Source: CAYJBH01 sp964370825 (GTDB lineage Bacteria; Bacillota; Clostridia; Oscillospirales; Ruminococcaceae). Taken from it: 64,000 bases of DNA. A program made the translations under genes and the position numbers. The notes under the pieces were generated by a model that did not search any database, was not told the origin of the DNA, and saw nothing but the letters and a program-made list of their open reading frames with translations. This document shows positions 40,280 through 49,528 of the stretch, piece by piece. The stretch spans positions 46,504 through 110,503 of the forward strand of contig CAYJKY010000004.1 in NCBI GenBank assembly GCA_964370825.1. Direction: 5' to 3'. Within the stretch, counting starts at the first letter, position 1. Each line of letters starts with the position of its first letter.

Positions 40280-41974
40280 ATGTTTAAGGCTATTAAAGCT
40301 TCGACAATGCAGGTCTACAGAATTGTAACCACCACCGTTATACTGCTTATTCTTTCGGTTGCGCTGATTGTGTCTGCCGTTTCCTCGGGTGAAAGCCATA
40401 GAGTGAGCGATTCAAGGGCAGAACTTATTATAAATTTAAATAGATTTATGGATGGTTCAGCATACCTTACCTCCGAGGTGAGGGCATTTGCCGCTACCGG
40501 GCTTACGGTTCACTACGACAATTACTGGAACGAGGTTAACACCCTTAAAAATAGGGATATCGGCGTAGAGAACATGAAAACCATCGGAATTACTGATGAG
40601 GAAAATGGTGTAATTGAGGCGATGCAAACCCTCTCGAACGAATTAATACCATTAGAAAGCGCCGCAATGGACTTGGTTGTCGCGGGTGACATTGATCAAG
40701 CGATAGAAAGCGTGTTTGGGCAGGAATACGAGAGTACCCTAAACGAGATAAAGGCTTTGCAGGTCGAAATTTCCAACCTTATCGACACACGAACCGCACA
40801 GAGCGTTTTGGATGTTTACAGCCAGAACAATGTCATATATGTTGTGCTTTTCGCACTTATCATTATACTACTTACAATTCAGATGCTATCCGAAATTGTT
40901 ATACGCAAAAAGGTTATAACACCTATTGAGAAATGCTCTGATGCACTTTTTAGCATATCTAAAGGCAACCTAAGATACGAGCTTGATGTGCCGAGTGACG
41001 ACACCGAGATAGGCATACTTGCGGAATCTACAAGAGAGACGGTAGATAACCTTTCTAAAATCGTCGGCGATCTCAGCGAGGCGTTGACACACATGTCGAT
41101 GGGAGATTTTACATACGATGTAAAGGCTTCTCACCTGTTTGTGGGTGACTACACGGTTCTTGCAACGGCATATCAAAAAATAACCACCGACCTTCCTAAA
41201 ACGTTGCGGCAGCTTAAAGAGGCTTCGGATCAGGTTAGGGTCGGAAGTGAACACCTTGCCGACAGTGCACAGTCACTCGCACAGGGTGCAAACGAGCAGA
41301 CAACCTCGGTTAAAGCTCTGCACAGCAACATAGAGGAGATTAGTGATAAAATATCACAAACGGCAAACGATTCACAAAATTCAAAGAATGCAAGCGACAA
41401 GGCGTATCATGCACTCACCGAGACCAACTCCCAGATGAGCGACATGATAGCCGCAATGGAGCAGATAAGCGAAAAATCGTTTGAAATCGGTAAAATCATT
41501 AAGACTATTGACGATATAGCCTTCCAGACAAACATACTGTCCCTCAATGCCGCTGTCGAGGCCGCAAGGGCAGGAGCCGCAGGTAAAGGATTTGCAGTTG
41601 TTGCCGAAGAGGTAGGGAATCTTGCGACGAAGTCGGCACGTTCGGCAAAGGATACCGCAACCCTTATCGAAGAGACGCTGGCGGCGGTTGAGAGAGGAAA
41701 TACCGTTGCAAAAAGCACCTCGGGCTCTATCAAGGTTATATTTGATGCCGCAGGGGAGCTTAGCCGGTGTGTAGTTGATATTGCAGGTGCCACAGAGGAG
41801 CAGACACAGGCGGCTAAACATATGAGTGACGAGGTAGAACTTATCTCCTCGGTTGTTGTATCTAACTCCACTGCCGCAGAGCAGACCGCCGCTATAAGCG
41901 AGGAACTGTTCAGCCAGGCACATCATCTTAAGGATCTTGTTTCAAGATTTAAACTTGACGAGAATGACCGTTAA
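40280..41974 (+). CDS. Methyl-accepting chemotaxis protein
   Basis: A 564-residue transmembrane chemoreceptor. First helix ~12-35, a four-helix-bundle-type outer domain of about 145 residues, second helix ~178-200 (IYVVLFALIIILLTIQ), HAMP (~205-290), and a long cytoplasmic coiled coil with the tip IDDIAFQTNILSLNAAVEAARAG and the adjoining GKGFAVVAEEVGNLA that bind CheA/CheW. I use ATG 40280, preceded by GTGAGG, rather than an in-frame start 39 bases upstream that overlaps the promoter. It implies the organism is motile or has a chemosensory system elsewhere. Ligand unknown. Confidence 0.95.
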   Translation: MFKAIKASTMQVYRIVTTTVILLILSVALIVSAVSSGESHRVSDSRAELIINLNRFMDGSAYLTSEVRAFAATGLTVHYDNYWNEVNTLKNRDIGVENMKTIGITDEENGVIEAMQTLSNELIPLESAAMDLVVAGDIDQAIESVFGQEYESTLNEIKALQVEISNLIDTRTAQSVLDVYSQNNVIYVVLFALIIILLTIQMLSEIVIRKKVITPIEKCSDALFSISKGNLRYELDVPSDDTEIGILAESTRETVDNLSKIVGDLSEALTHMSMGDFTYDVKASHLFVGDYTVLATAYQKITTDLPKTLRQLKEASDQVRVGSEHLADSAQSLAQGANEQTTSVKALHSNIEEISDKISQTANDSQNSKNASDKAYHALTETNSQMSDMIAAMEQISEKSFEIGKIIKTIDDIAFQTNILSLNAAVEAARAGAAGKGFAVVAEEVGNLATKSARSAKDTATLIEETLAAVERGNTVAKSTSGSIKVIFDAAGELSRCVVDIAGATEEQTQAAKHMSDEVELISSVVVSNSTAAEQTAAISEELFSQAHHLKDLVSRFKLDENDR

Positions 41975-41992
41975 ATTAATGTAAAACATCAT

Positions 41993-42033
41993 AAAACACC
42001 GTGAGGATTGATTGAAAAACCTCACGGTGTTTT
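41993..42033 (+). terminator. Terminator of the chemoreceptor gene
   Basis: AAAACACCGTGAGG (41993-42006) pairs perfectly with CCTCACGGTGTTTT (42020-42033) over 14 bp, followed by ATTGTTT. Confidence 0.85.
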
Positions 42034-42144
42034 ATTGTTTGCTTATTTGACAAAATATTTATTTGTTGTATAATTAAAAGAAGATGTTAAATCGACATAG
42101 TTCGTTATAAAAATTTGCGGTTTGACACGATTTGGAGGCGAGTA

Positions 42145-42822
42145 ATGAACTGTGCGAGTTGTGGAAAAGAGATTTCGAAAAATGATGTATTCTGCACCGG
42201 TTGCGGAGAACGTCTAACGCCATTTGACGAAACGCCACCCAAACAAAATCGTTTTGTTGCGGCAATAAAGGCGCGTCCTATCGAGTCGGTTTTATATGCA
42301 ATCTGTGTTGCCGTTTTTCTGCTTACCGTGAATCGTTGGATTACCGTGTCGCCAAGTTTGCTAACCCTTACCTCGCTAAATGGAATAATGCCGTACTTTT
42401 CCGGAATAACCGAAATACCGGATATTATTCGAAGCAATTTTTCGATTATTAATCTTGTCGATCTTTTTTTTACCATGGCACAGTCGCTACAAGGTGCCTG
42501 GATTTTGCCCTTTTTTGCCGTTGTTCTCATCGTGGGCTTTTTTGCAATTCTGGTTTTCATCTCGGTGTTCGTTGTGCTTTTGTATAGTAACAGCGATCGC
42601 AGGAAACTATTTGGAACGATTGCCTACTTTATCTCGATTGTTGTCGCCTTAATTCCGTTTTTTGTTACATTTATGCTTAATAATATGGTATCTTCAGCAC
42701 TTTTTTCGCTTAACATCCCGTCGGCTTTTTTAGATGTCAGGATATTTACGGTATCATTTGCGCCATACCTTATCATTCTGCTGTCTGTTGCGGGGCTTGT
42801 TTTCCTGAAACGATTAAAGTAA
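42145..42822 (+). CDS. Zinc-ribbon multi-pass membrane protein
   Basis: A 225-residue protein starting with a zinc ribbon, CASCGKEISKNDVFCTGCGE, then a short linker and four or five hydrophobic segments (at about 50-70, 120-150, 155-180 and 200-222). ATG 42145 is chosen because GGAGG lies 8 bases upstream and the ribbon begins at once. Family of unknown function; such zinc-ribbon membrane proteins are common in Clostridia and usually unlinked to a pathway. It lies between the chemoreceptor terminator and the MATE gene, probably with its own promoter. Confidence 0.7.
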   Translation: MNCASCGKEISKNDVFCTGCGERLTPFDETPPKQNRFVAAIKARPIESVLYAICVAVFLLTVNRWITVSPSLLTLTSLNGIMPYFSGITEIPDIIRSNFSIINLVDLFFTMAQSLQGAWILPFFAVVLIVGFFAILVFISVFVVLLYSNSDRRKLFGTIAYFISIVVALIPFFVTFMLNNMVSSALFSLNIPSAFLDVRIFTVSFAPYLIILLSVAGLVFLKRLK

Positions 42823-42862
42823 GGATATGGATTTAAACGACTCGGAATGATAGGAGCAAAGC

Positions 42863-44230
42863 TTGATAACCTTTAAGCAACCTAAGGGTATAGAAAAGAA
42901 ATACCTTTTTTCGGCAAAAGATATTGCAGCATTGCTGATTCCGCTTATGGTGGAACAGTTGTTGATGGTACTTGTCGGAATTGCCGACACGGTTATGATT
43001 TCATCGGTGGGTGAGGCGGCGGTTTCTGCAATTTCTCTTATCGACAGCCTTGTTTTTTTGTTTTTAACCATTTTTACAGCACTCGCTATTGGCGGTGCTG
43101 TCATTATTGGGCAGTACCTTGGCAGAAAAAACACCGAGGAGGCAACACATTCCGCAGCACAGCTTATAATTTTCAGTTTTATAATCGGAATGTTAGTCTG
43201 TGTGGTTTTAGAGGTTTTTCATAATGGGATAATCTCGCTTTTGTTCGGCAGTGTTAGCGGGGATGTGTTTGGATACTCTGTCACCTATCTTAGGATAACA
43301 AATCTATCCCTGCCCATCTATTCGGTATACATTGCGTGCGGTGCTATATTTCGTGCGGTCGGCAACTCACGAATAACCATGCTGATTTCGATGATCATGA
43401 ATGTAATCAACGTTGCCGGAAACGCAATATGTATATTTGGTATCGGGATGGAGGTAGAAGGTGCTGCAATTCCTACCCTTGTTGCAAGAGTTGTAGCCGG
43501 AGTGATTTTATTTCTGCTTATACTACGACCGAACGCAACGCTGAATATAAAGGAGGAGCTTAGGTCGAAGCCGGATTTAACCGAGATAAAGCGGATGCTA
43601 CGCATAGCTGTGCCGAGCGGAATAGAATCCAGTAGCTTTCAGTTTGGAAAGTTGATACTCTCTGGGCTGGTATCCACACTCGGAACCGCCTCGATAACCG
43701 CAAATGCTGTTACCGGCAATTTCACCATCATGAACATAGTTCCGGGCATAGCAATAGGTCTTGGCACAGTTACGGTGGTATCACGGTGTATCGGCGCAGG
43801 TGATTATGAGCAGGCAAAATATTATCACCGCCTACTGCATAGACTGTGTTATCTTACCGTCGGAATTTGCAGTATAGCCGTGTTGGTTTTTTCCGACAGC
43901 ATATTAAATCTTTATAACCTATCAGGAGAGACACATTCCCTCGCAGTATTTATGATATCCATTCACAGTGTCGGGTCAATTTTTCTTTGGACACCTGCCT
44001 TTCACAGCCCAAACACCCTCAGAAGTGCGGGAGATGTTCGATACTGTATGGTGGCATCCGTCTTTTCTATGTTTATCTTCCGTGTGCTTGCCGCATACAT
44101 TCTGGCGATACCACTCGGAATCGGGGTCGCAGGTGTATGGATGGCAATGATGATAGACTGGGTAGTAAGAACCATCTTCTTCCAGACACGATTGAGAGGA
44201 GATGAATGGATGAAGAAAAAGGTTATATAA
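42863..44230 (+). CDS. MATE-family efflux transporter
   Basis: A 455-residue exporter with about twelve helices in two homologous halves. ALLIPLMVEQLLMVLVGIADTVMISSVGEAAVSA is the typical N-lobe start and SGIESSSFQFGKLILSGLVSTLG is its C-lobe repeat. It would export cationic drugs or metabolites in exchange for Na+ or H+. The start is TTG at 42863 with AGGAG six to seven bases upstream. The gene ends next to structured repeat array B. Substrate unknown. Confidence 0.93.
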   Translation: MITFKQPKGIEKKYLFSAKDIAALLIPLMVEQLLMVLVGIADTVMISSVGEAAVSAISLIDSLVFLFLTIFTALAIGGAVIIGQYLGRKNTEEATHSAAQLIIFSFIIGMLVCVVLEVFHNGIISLLFGSVSGDVFGYSVTYLRITNLSLPIYSVYIACGAIFRAVGNSRITMLISMIMNVINVAGNAICIFGIGMEVEGAAIPTLVARVVAGVILFLLILRPNATLNIKEELRSKPDLTEIKRMLRIAVPSGIESSSFQFGKLILSGLVSTLGTASITANAVTGNFTIMNIVPGIAIGLGTVTVVSRCIGAGDYEQAKYYHRLLHRLCYLTVGICSIAVLVFSDSILNLYNLSGETHSLAVFMISIHSVGSIFLWTPAFHSPNTLRSAGDVRYCMVASVFSMFIFRVLAAYILAIPLGIGVAGVWMAMMIDWVVRTIFFQTRLRGDEWMKKKVI

Positions 44231-44245
44231 AGTACTTAACCATAA

Positions 44246-44632
44246 TCTCCGCAAGGCGGATATTATAGAACCTACAGAACCGAGAAATACTTTGGTTTTT
44301 GCACAAGGTGCAAAATGGTGAGCAGTGCGAACCAAAAAGTATTTCCAATAGCTCCGCAAGGCGGAGATTATATAGCCACCGGCTTCGCCGGATATTATAG
44401 AACCTACAGAACCGAGAAATATTGTGCTTTTCGCTTGCGAAATAACGAACGGAGTGAGTTAAGCAATATTTCCAATAGCTCCGGCTTCGCCGGAGATTAT
44501 ATAGCCACCGGCTTCGCCGGATATTATATAACCTACAGAACCGAGAAATACTTTGGTTTTTGCACAAGGTGCAAAATGGTGAGCAGTGCGAACCAAAAAG
44601 TATTTCCAATAGCTCCGCAAGGCGGAGATTAT
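44246..44632. repeat. Structured intergenic repeat array B (three modules)
   Basis: This 413-bp gene-free spacer between the MATE and MFS genes is almost all repeat. Three modules start ATTATAGAACCTACAGAACC or close to it and run through GAGAAATA, a variable core and TATTTCCAATAGCTCCG, joined by hairpins CTCCGCAAGGCGGAG and CCGGCTTCGCCGG. Modules 1 and 3 share an identical core (TTTTGCAC-AAG-GTGCAAAA inside AAATACTT...AAGTATTT). Module 2 has the other core type (TTCGC-TT-GCGAA and TAAC...GTTA inside AAATATTG...CAATATTT). Relative to array A, outer-stem bases change in pairs (AATATT/AATATT versus AATACT/AGTATT), so base pairing is conserved. Frames of up to 174 codons across it are repeat artefacts. 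Confidence 0.9.
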
Positions 44633-44643
44633 GAAGAAGGAGA

Positions 44644-45879
44644 ATGGACATATTTATGAAAAAGAATTCCACTGTTATACTGCTGTACCTCGTCGCAACC
44701 TGTGTTGTGGCACTTGCGATGGGTTTTAGCGACGTTATCCTCGGCAACTATTTTAAGGATGCATATAATGCAACTGCACAGCAACGTGGCTTTATCGAGA
44801 TACCTCGTGAGCTTCCGGGTATTATTGCAATATTTGTTATCATCTTTCTGTCACGACTTGGCGATATCAGGATAGCAATTATCGCACATATCCTCTCGTT
44901 AATAGGAATTGTTACACTTGCGGTCTGGACGCCGAGCTTTTACACCATGACGGCGGTATTGTTTGTCTTTTCTCTTGGTATGCACAGCTATATGCCGCTA
45001 CAGGACAGCCTTGCAATGTCCTTGCTTGGCGGTGATAAAAATCCAAATCTCGGTGCACTACTCGGCAAGATAAAAGGACTTTCCACCATATTCTCCTTAA
45101 TTGCCGGCGGTATAGTATTTATAGGGTTTCGCCTCGATGCGTTTTCCTTTAAAACCCCGATAAAGGTGCCGTTTTTACTTGCCGGATTTTGCCTGTTTAT
45201 CGTGATAATTCTTTTCATTATTATGTATACAAAGGCAAAGGGCGACAGTCAAATACCTAAATCCTCAAAACCGGTATTCAGGAAAAGATATAAATACTAC
45301 TACATTCTTGCCGTAATGCACGGTGTGCAAAAGCAGATTGTAATTGTATACGCTCCTTGGCTTTTGATCGAGATACTCGGTGTTGGTGCAGATATTTTTT
45401 CGGCACTGGTAATGTTTAGCTCCTTTTTGGGGATTTTCTTTATGGCATATCTCGGAAAGTGGCTGGACCGTTTTGGTGTTAAAACCATGCTTTACGCCGA
45501 TGCACTTTCCTTTATCATTGTCTACCTATCCTTTGCATTTATGGCATATAACTTCCATGTCGGCAACTTTGAAAAGGCGGGCATTGCGATGGTGGTTACC
45601 TTTGTCATCTTTGTGCTTGACAGGATGTCCAGCCAGATGGGCTTTATCCGCTCTGTTTACCTAAACATGATAACAAAGGATAAATCCGAAATACTCTCCA
45701 CTATATCCTTTGGAATTTCCCTTGACCATGTGGTCGCGATAACCTGCTCCTACCTCTGCGGTCTTATCTGGACATACATGGGTCCGCACTACGTTTTCAT
45801 CTTCGCCGCCTCCTTCTCGCTTGTAAACCTTGTAGTTGCAAAGCTTATCCCTAACCTGAAAAGAGAGACGGTTCAATAA
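44644..45879 (+). CDS. Major facilitator superfamily transporter
   Basis: A 411-residue protein with about twelve membrane helices in two halves joined by a cytoplasmic loop near 200 (KAKGDSQIPKSSKPVFRKRYKYY). The loop between helices 2 and 3 has LSRLGDIRIA, an MFS motif-A-like stretch, with a related GKWLDRFGVK in the second half. Substrate unknown. GAAGGAG lies only three bases before the ATG at 44644; an in-frame ATG at 44656 (MKKNSTVILL) has longer spacing, so the start is uncertain by 12 bases. Its ribosome binding site lies at the very edge of repeat array B. Confidence 0.88.
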   Translation: MDIFMKKNSTVILLYLVATCVVALAMGFSDVILGNYFKDAYNATAQQRGFIEIPRELPGIIAIFVIIFLSRLGDIRIAIIAHILSLIGIVTLAVWTPSFYTMTAVLFVFSLGMHSYMPLQDSLAMSLLGGDKNPNLGALLGKIKGLSTIFSLIAGGIVFIGFRLDAFSFKTPIKVPFLLAGFCLFIVIILFIIMYTKAKGDSQIPKSSKPVFRKRYKYYYILAVMHGVQKQIVIVYAPWLLIEILGVGADIFSALVMFSSFLGIFFMAYLGKWLDRFGVKTMLYADALSFIIVYLSFAFMAYNFHVGNFEKAGIAMVVTFVIFVLDRMSSQMGFIRSVYLNMITKDKSEILSTISFGISLDHVVAITCSYLCGLIWTYMGPHYVFIFAASFSLVNLVVAKLIPNLKRETVQ

Positions 45880-45912
45880 AAAAAGAGTGCTTCGTGTTGA
45901 AGCACTCTTTTT
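45880..45912. terminator. Bidirectional terminator
   Basis: AAAGAGTGCTTC (45882-45893) pairs with GAAGCACTCTTT (45899-45910) around GTGTT, flanked by A and T runs. It separates the convergent MFS and GH38 genes. Confidence 0.88.
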
Positions 45913-45913
45913 C

Positions 45914-48493
45914 TTATGTGATGTTAGCATTAAAAGCAAAACTTTCGAAAACATTTTTAGCAAGGGTAACACTTTTTTCGATGTTTAGGTATGGGAATTT
46001 TACCGTTACCGTTTGTTCCTTTGAAGAGCCGTTAAAAAGTCTGTATTCATAGCTGTGTTCGCCTGTTTTACGTAGTGCACTCAGGGTTACCGCGTCGTTA
46101 TTTAGGGTGATTAGCGGCAACGCCTTTTCACCGCTGCCGGACGGGTAGAAGGATACAACCATCGGAGGTTCGTTATACTCCTGTGCAATGCCATCGGCCC
46201 TGTTTAGAATGTTTTCTCTTTTGCCGAAAACAAACTTAAACGAGAAGCTTCTCTCGCCCATGTCGTTGTGGGCTGAAAGCCGATCATGGGTTATGTAAAA
46301 TCTGTCATGTATCGGATGCGCCGAGTATGCCGGACTTCTTTGCAGTGTAAGCTGCATTTCCGAGTCGACAAAGGAGGAACCGTATGTTCCCTTATTTGCA
46401 CAGAGTACCGCCCTGTCACCGAAGGTTGCCGCCGTCCATTGCTGTGCTACAGTCTCGAGCCCTGTAGAGTCGAGCAGGTCGTTTGCGTACATTCCCTGTC
46501 CGTAGTAGGCACAATCTTTTTCAGCCACCGGCATGCAGAGCTTTAGCATTTTGGATGCCTCAAGCCACCAGCTTGTTAGTTTTACCTCGATCTCGGTTCC
46601 CTTTTTGGGTAAAATATAGCACTGGTGAATTACCGATTTGTTGTACTCAAATACCGCCTCGACTACCGTGCGAACCTCGCCGTTTTCTATGACCCTTACC
46701 GAGGCTTTGGCATTGTCCTTGCTGTAAATTCCCTCGATTTGGTTATCGTCATAGGATTTCCCCGAGAAGGCTTTTAAATCCTCCTTGCTCATCAGCCTAA
46801 AGTCGGCAAGGTGTTTTTGAAAGCTCATTACCCTCATTGCCCATGGGTCGTCGTCATCGTCGTAAACCTTGGGGACAAATGCAGGGCTTGTGATGTAGTC
46901 TTCACCATCTACAGCACACCTTCTGACAAGACCGCTCTTTAAATCTATCTCGACATAGAGTGTACCGTTATCGAACACATAGGCACCGTCCCGTATCGGA
47001 AGTTCTTCCACCCTGCGATTTTTTATTATCTCGAATCTTGCGACATATTTTGTCATCTGCATCGGTGGGAGCTCTGCCCTAAAAGATACCTTTTTTCGCC
47101 AGTCGAGGTTGATATTGCTGTCCTCCTTTTCGGGCTGGGAGTCCATTCGCTTGTCGCCAAGATATATCACAGGATTTGAATATTCGCCGTCCTTCCAGTT
47201 CTGCTCTGCCTTTTGCAGTTCACAACTTATAACGGTGTTAATGGTAACCGGGTGGGGGTTGTAGACTAAAATCGGAATTTCATCGCCCCTGTCGGAATAC
47301 TCCATTCCCTGCGAGAGCGCAAAGAAAGCCCGTACCTTAATTTCATTAGTCTCCTCTATGCCGTGCTGTAACATTCTTATGGATGCCTCCTCGGCCGGTT
47401 TAATTGAGGAACCTGGAAGAATGTCATGAAACTGTGTGAAAAGCAGATCCTTTTCGGCTATGTCCAGCCTATCTTTGGGATAGGTAAAGTCCGCAACATA
47501 GATGTCTGCCTGTGTCGCCATCTTTTCTGCCATGGAAAGTCCTGTTTCGAGTGCACGGTAACCCTGTTTTATTCTCACCTGTGTTGTGTAGCATCCGACG
47601 CCCCATGACAATAGTGATTTTTCGACCCTATCCTTAAAATAACCGCTTTGGTCGGCACTCTTGAAATATTCGTCGAGCGATGCATGTATAAACTCCTTGT
47701 CGTTTAGCAGGGAGTTTATATCGTTGGCTTTTTCCTCCTTAGCCTCTACCCCTGCGATACTGCCGGTTGTGCCGACTTCATAGCTATCGTCGATAATGCC
47801 TTGTTGTAGCAGGTTGAGCGAGTGAATATCCTCCTTTGAAGGGCCGCCACCGTGGTTGCCGATACCCCAAAGAACTATAAGATTTTCCCTATCCGGATTA
47901 CTGTTTACGACGGACATAATTTTATTTAGTATCTGCCCTTTTTGATGCCCGTATCCGGCACGGCAACGATGCGCTTTAAGCTCACTGCCGTCATGCCCGA
48001 CCCAAATAAAGTCGTCTGAAGGCAAGGGGCAATCCGCCTGACCGGGGCGTGAGCCGATGTAATACGCATAACCCGCCTTGGTAAGAATTTGTACAAGCCC
48101 TCTATTGTGCCCAAAAGAGTCGAAGTTGAGTGCGGTTTTAAACTCAAAGTCTTTGCCGAATTTGGAGGTGAAATACTCCCTGCCGGCACGTATCTGGCGA
48201 ATTATGCTCTCTCCCGAGGGCATATTACAGTCCGGCTGTAGATACCAACCGCCCATTACAACCCATTTACCTTGTAGCACCAACCTTTTAATCCGCTCGA
48301 AAAGCTCCGGCTCGTACTGCTCCACCCATTCATACAGCACCGCTTCGTTGTGGTTAAAAACAAAGTTTTGCTCCCGCTCGCAAAAGTCGGCGGCAATTCT
48401 AAAGGTTGCTAATGCCTCGCCGATGCCTTCCTCGCGCTCCCAAAGCCAAACAGGGTCTAAGTGAGCATTACATACCAAATAAATCTTTTGCAT
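45914..48493 (-). CDS. GH38 alpha-mannosidase
   Basis: An 859-residue alpha-mannosidase of glycoside hydrolase family 38. The N-terminal zinc site is CNAHLDPVW (His11, Asp13), and the nucleophile region is ALNFDSFGHN with Asp125; QPDCNMPSGESIIRQ and the following helical and beta domains are typical. No signal peptide, so it acts on imported mannosides or N-glycan fragments inside the cell. It is the last gene of a minus-strand cluster with nagB, asparaginase, a MtlD-like enzyme and a sugar kinase, which supports use of mannose-rich host glycans. It starts 12 bases after the kinase stop. Confidence 0.95.
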   Translation of the reverse strand: MQKIYLVCNAHLDPVWLWEREEGIGEALATFRIAADFCEREQNFVFNHNEAVLYEWVEQYEPELFERIKRLVLQGKWVVMGGWYLQPDCNMPSGESIIRQIRAGREYFTSKFGKDFEFKTALNFDSFGHNRGLVQILTKAGYAYYIGSRPGQADCPLPSDDFIWVGHDGSELKAHRCRAGYGHQKGQILNKIMSVVNSNPDRENLIVLWGIGNHGGGPSKEDIHSLNLLQQGIIDDSYEVGTTGSIAGVEAKEEKANDINSLLNDKEFIHASLDEYFKSADQSGYFKDRVEKSLLSWGVGCYTTQVRIKQGYRALETGLSMAEKMATQADIYVADFTYPKDRLDIAEKDLLFTQFHDILPGSSIKPAEEASIRMLQHGIEETNEIKVRAFFALSQGMEYSDRGDEIPILVYNPHPVTINTVISCELQKAEQNWKDGEYSNPVIYLGDKRMDSQPEKEDSNINLDWRKKVSFRAELPPMQMTKYVARFEIIKNRRVEELPIRDGAYVFDNGTLYVEIDLKSGLVRRCAVDGEDYITSPAFVPKVYDDDDDPWAMRVMSFQKHLADFRLMSKEDLKAFSGKSYDDNQIEGIYSKDNAKASVRVIENGEVRTVVEAVFEYNKSVIHQCYILPKKGTEIEVKLTSWWLEASKMLKLCMPVAEKDCAYYGQGMYANDLLDSTGLETVAQQWTAATFGDRAVLCANKGTYGSSFVDSEMQLTLQRSPAYSAHPIHDRFYITHDRLSAHNDMGERSFSFKFVFGKRENILNRADGIAQEYNEPPMVVSFYPSGSGEKALPLITLNNDAVTLSALRKTGEHSYEYRLFNGSSKEQTVTVKFPYLNIEKSVTLAKNVFESFAFNANIT

Positions 48494-48505
48494 ATGCCGT
48501 CTCCC

Positions 48506-49513
48506 TTATTTGTAAATTTCGCTTAGGTTTAATACCTCATCTACTGTTTTTACACCGTTTGATGCGGACAGGTGGGAAAGAGATGCCGCCGCCGTGCAGG
48601 CACCGAGCTTGAGTGCCTCGCTTAGCGTCATATCCTTTTGTGCCGCATATAAAACACCGGCACAGAAGGCATCGCCCGCACCGACTGAACCTTTTATATA
48701 ACCGCTCGGAAGTTTTAGGCTGTTGTGCCTACAAAACTCACCCTTTGAGTCCATGCCAAAACCTGCCTCGGGACAGTGAATTACTGCCCATTCCGAAACG
48801 CCGAAATCAAACAGGGTTTGAAGTGCCTTTTCCATATTCCCCTCGACAAGCGAGCCGTCTTTTGAACGCAAAATTATTCCGGTGGTAGCCTGTGCCTCTA
48901 CCTCGTTTATAATACAGTAGTCGGAATATTTGAGGGCAGGGGGTACAAGCTTGACAAAGCGGTTTCCGGTTTCACTTACCACATCTATTGAGGTTTTCAT
49001 GCCGAATTTTTGGGCAGAGTGTAACAGCCTTGCCATTCTTGTGCCGTACTCCTCGTCGTGCGCATCCAGTGCCGGCAACAGCAGGATATATCCGATGTGA
49101 AATATTTTACAGTTTAATTTCTCTAAATCGACATGCTCCTCGCTGAAATACGCATTTGCGCCTGCATGTTGGAAGAAGGTTCTCACCTTGCTCTCGTTGT
49201 TGGACATTACCGCCGTGAAGGAGGTTCTGCCGTCCCTTCTCACCATAGAGAGATCGATGTTTTGATATTTTCCAAGCTCCTGCAGAATGGAATCCCCCTC
49301 TGCATCGTGACCTGCAAATCCGCAGGCGGTTAGCTCAAGCTTCGGGTCAAGTCGTGCAAGGTCGGTAACCGTGTTGCACACACAGCCGCCTGTTGAGGTG
49401 GCAAGTCCTTCGGTAATGTGGACAAGCTCGCCCTCACTCGGCCATGAGGATATGGGGTATGTTATGTCCACAATCATGTTGCCCGCACAGCAGATACCTT
49501 TTCTGTTGCTCAT
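48506..49513 (-). CDS. PfkB-family carbohydrate kinase
   Basis: A 335-residue ribokinase-like kinase. The N-terminal block GNMIVDITYPISSWPSEGE and glycine pair GGCVCNTVTDLARL mark substrate binding; GSVGAGDAFCAGVLYAA near 288 holds the catalytic Asp and anion hole. It would phosphorylate a sugar or sugar derivative with ATP in the cytoplasm. It lies between the GH38 and MtlD-like genes with 12 and 15 base gaps, so its substrate probably comes from the same glycan; the sugar cannot be named from sequence. Confidence 0.92.
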   Translation of the reverse strand: MSNRKGICCAGNMIVDITYPISSWPSEGELVHITEGLATSTGGCVCNTVTDLARLDPKLELTACGFAGHDAEGDSILQELGKYQNIDLSMVRRDGRTSFTAVMSNNESKVRTFFQHAGANAYFSEEHVDLEKLNCKIFHIGYILLLPALDAHDEEYGTRMARLLHSAQKFGMKTSIDVVSETGNRFVKLVPPALKYSDYCIINEVEAQATTGIILRSKDGSLVEGNMEKALQTLFDFGVSEWAVIHCPEAGFGMDSKGEFCRHNSLKLPSGYIKGSVGAGDAFCAGVLYAAQKDMTLSEALKLGACTAAASLSHLSASNGVKTVDEVLNLSEIYK

Positions 49514-49528
49514 CTTTCACCTCTGTTA

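Noticed and set aside
41381..41926. 181-codon minus-strand frame opposite the chemoreceptor signalling domain
   Set aside because: Reverse shadow of the strongly conserved coiled coil.
44223..44747. 174-codon minus-strand frame and a 114-codon plus-strand frame (44315-44659) across array B with repeating peptide motifs
   Set aside because: They only translate the structured repeats and overlap the true MFS start; such frames recur wherever the repeat occurs.
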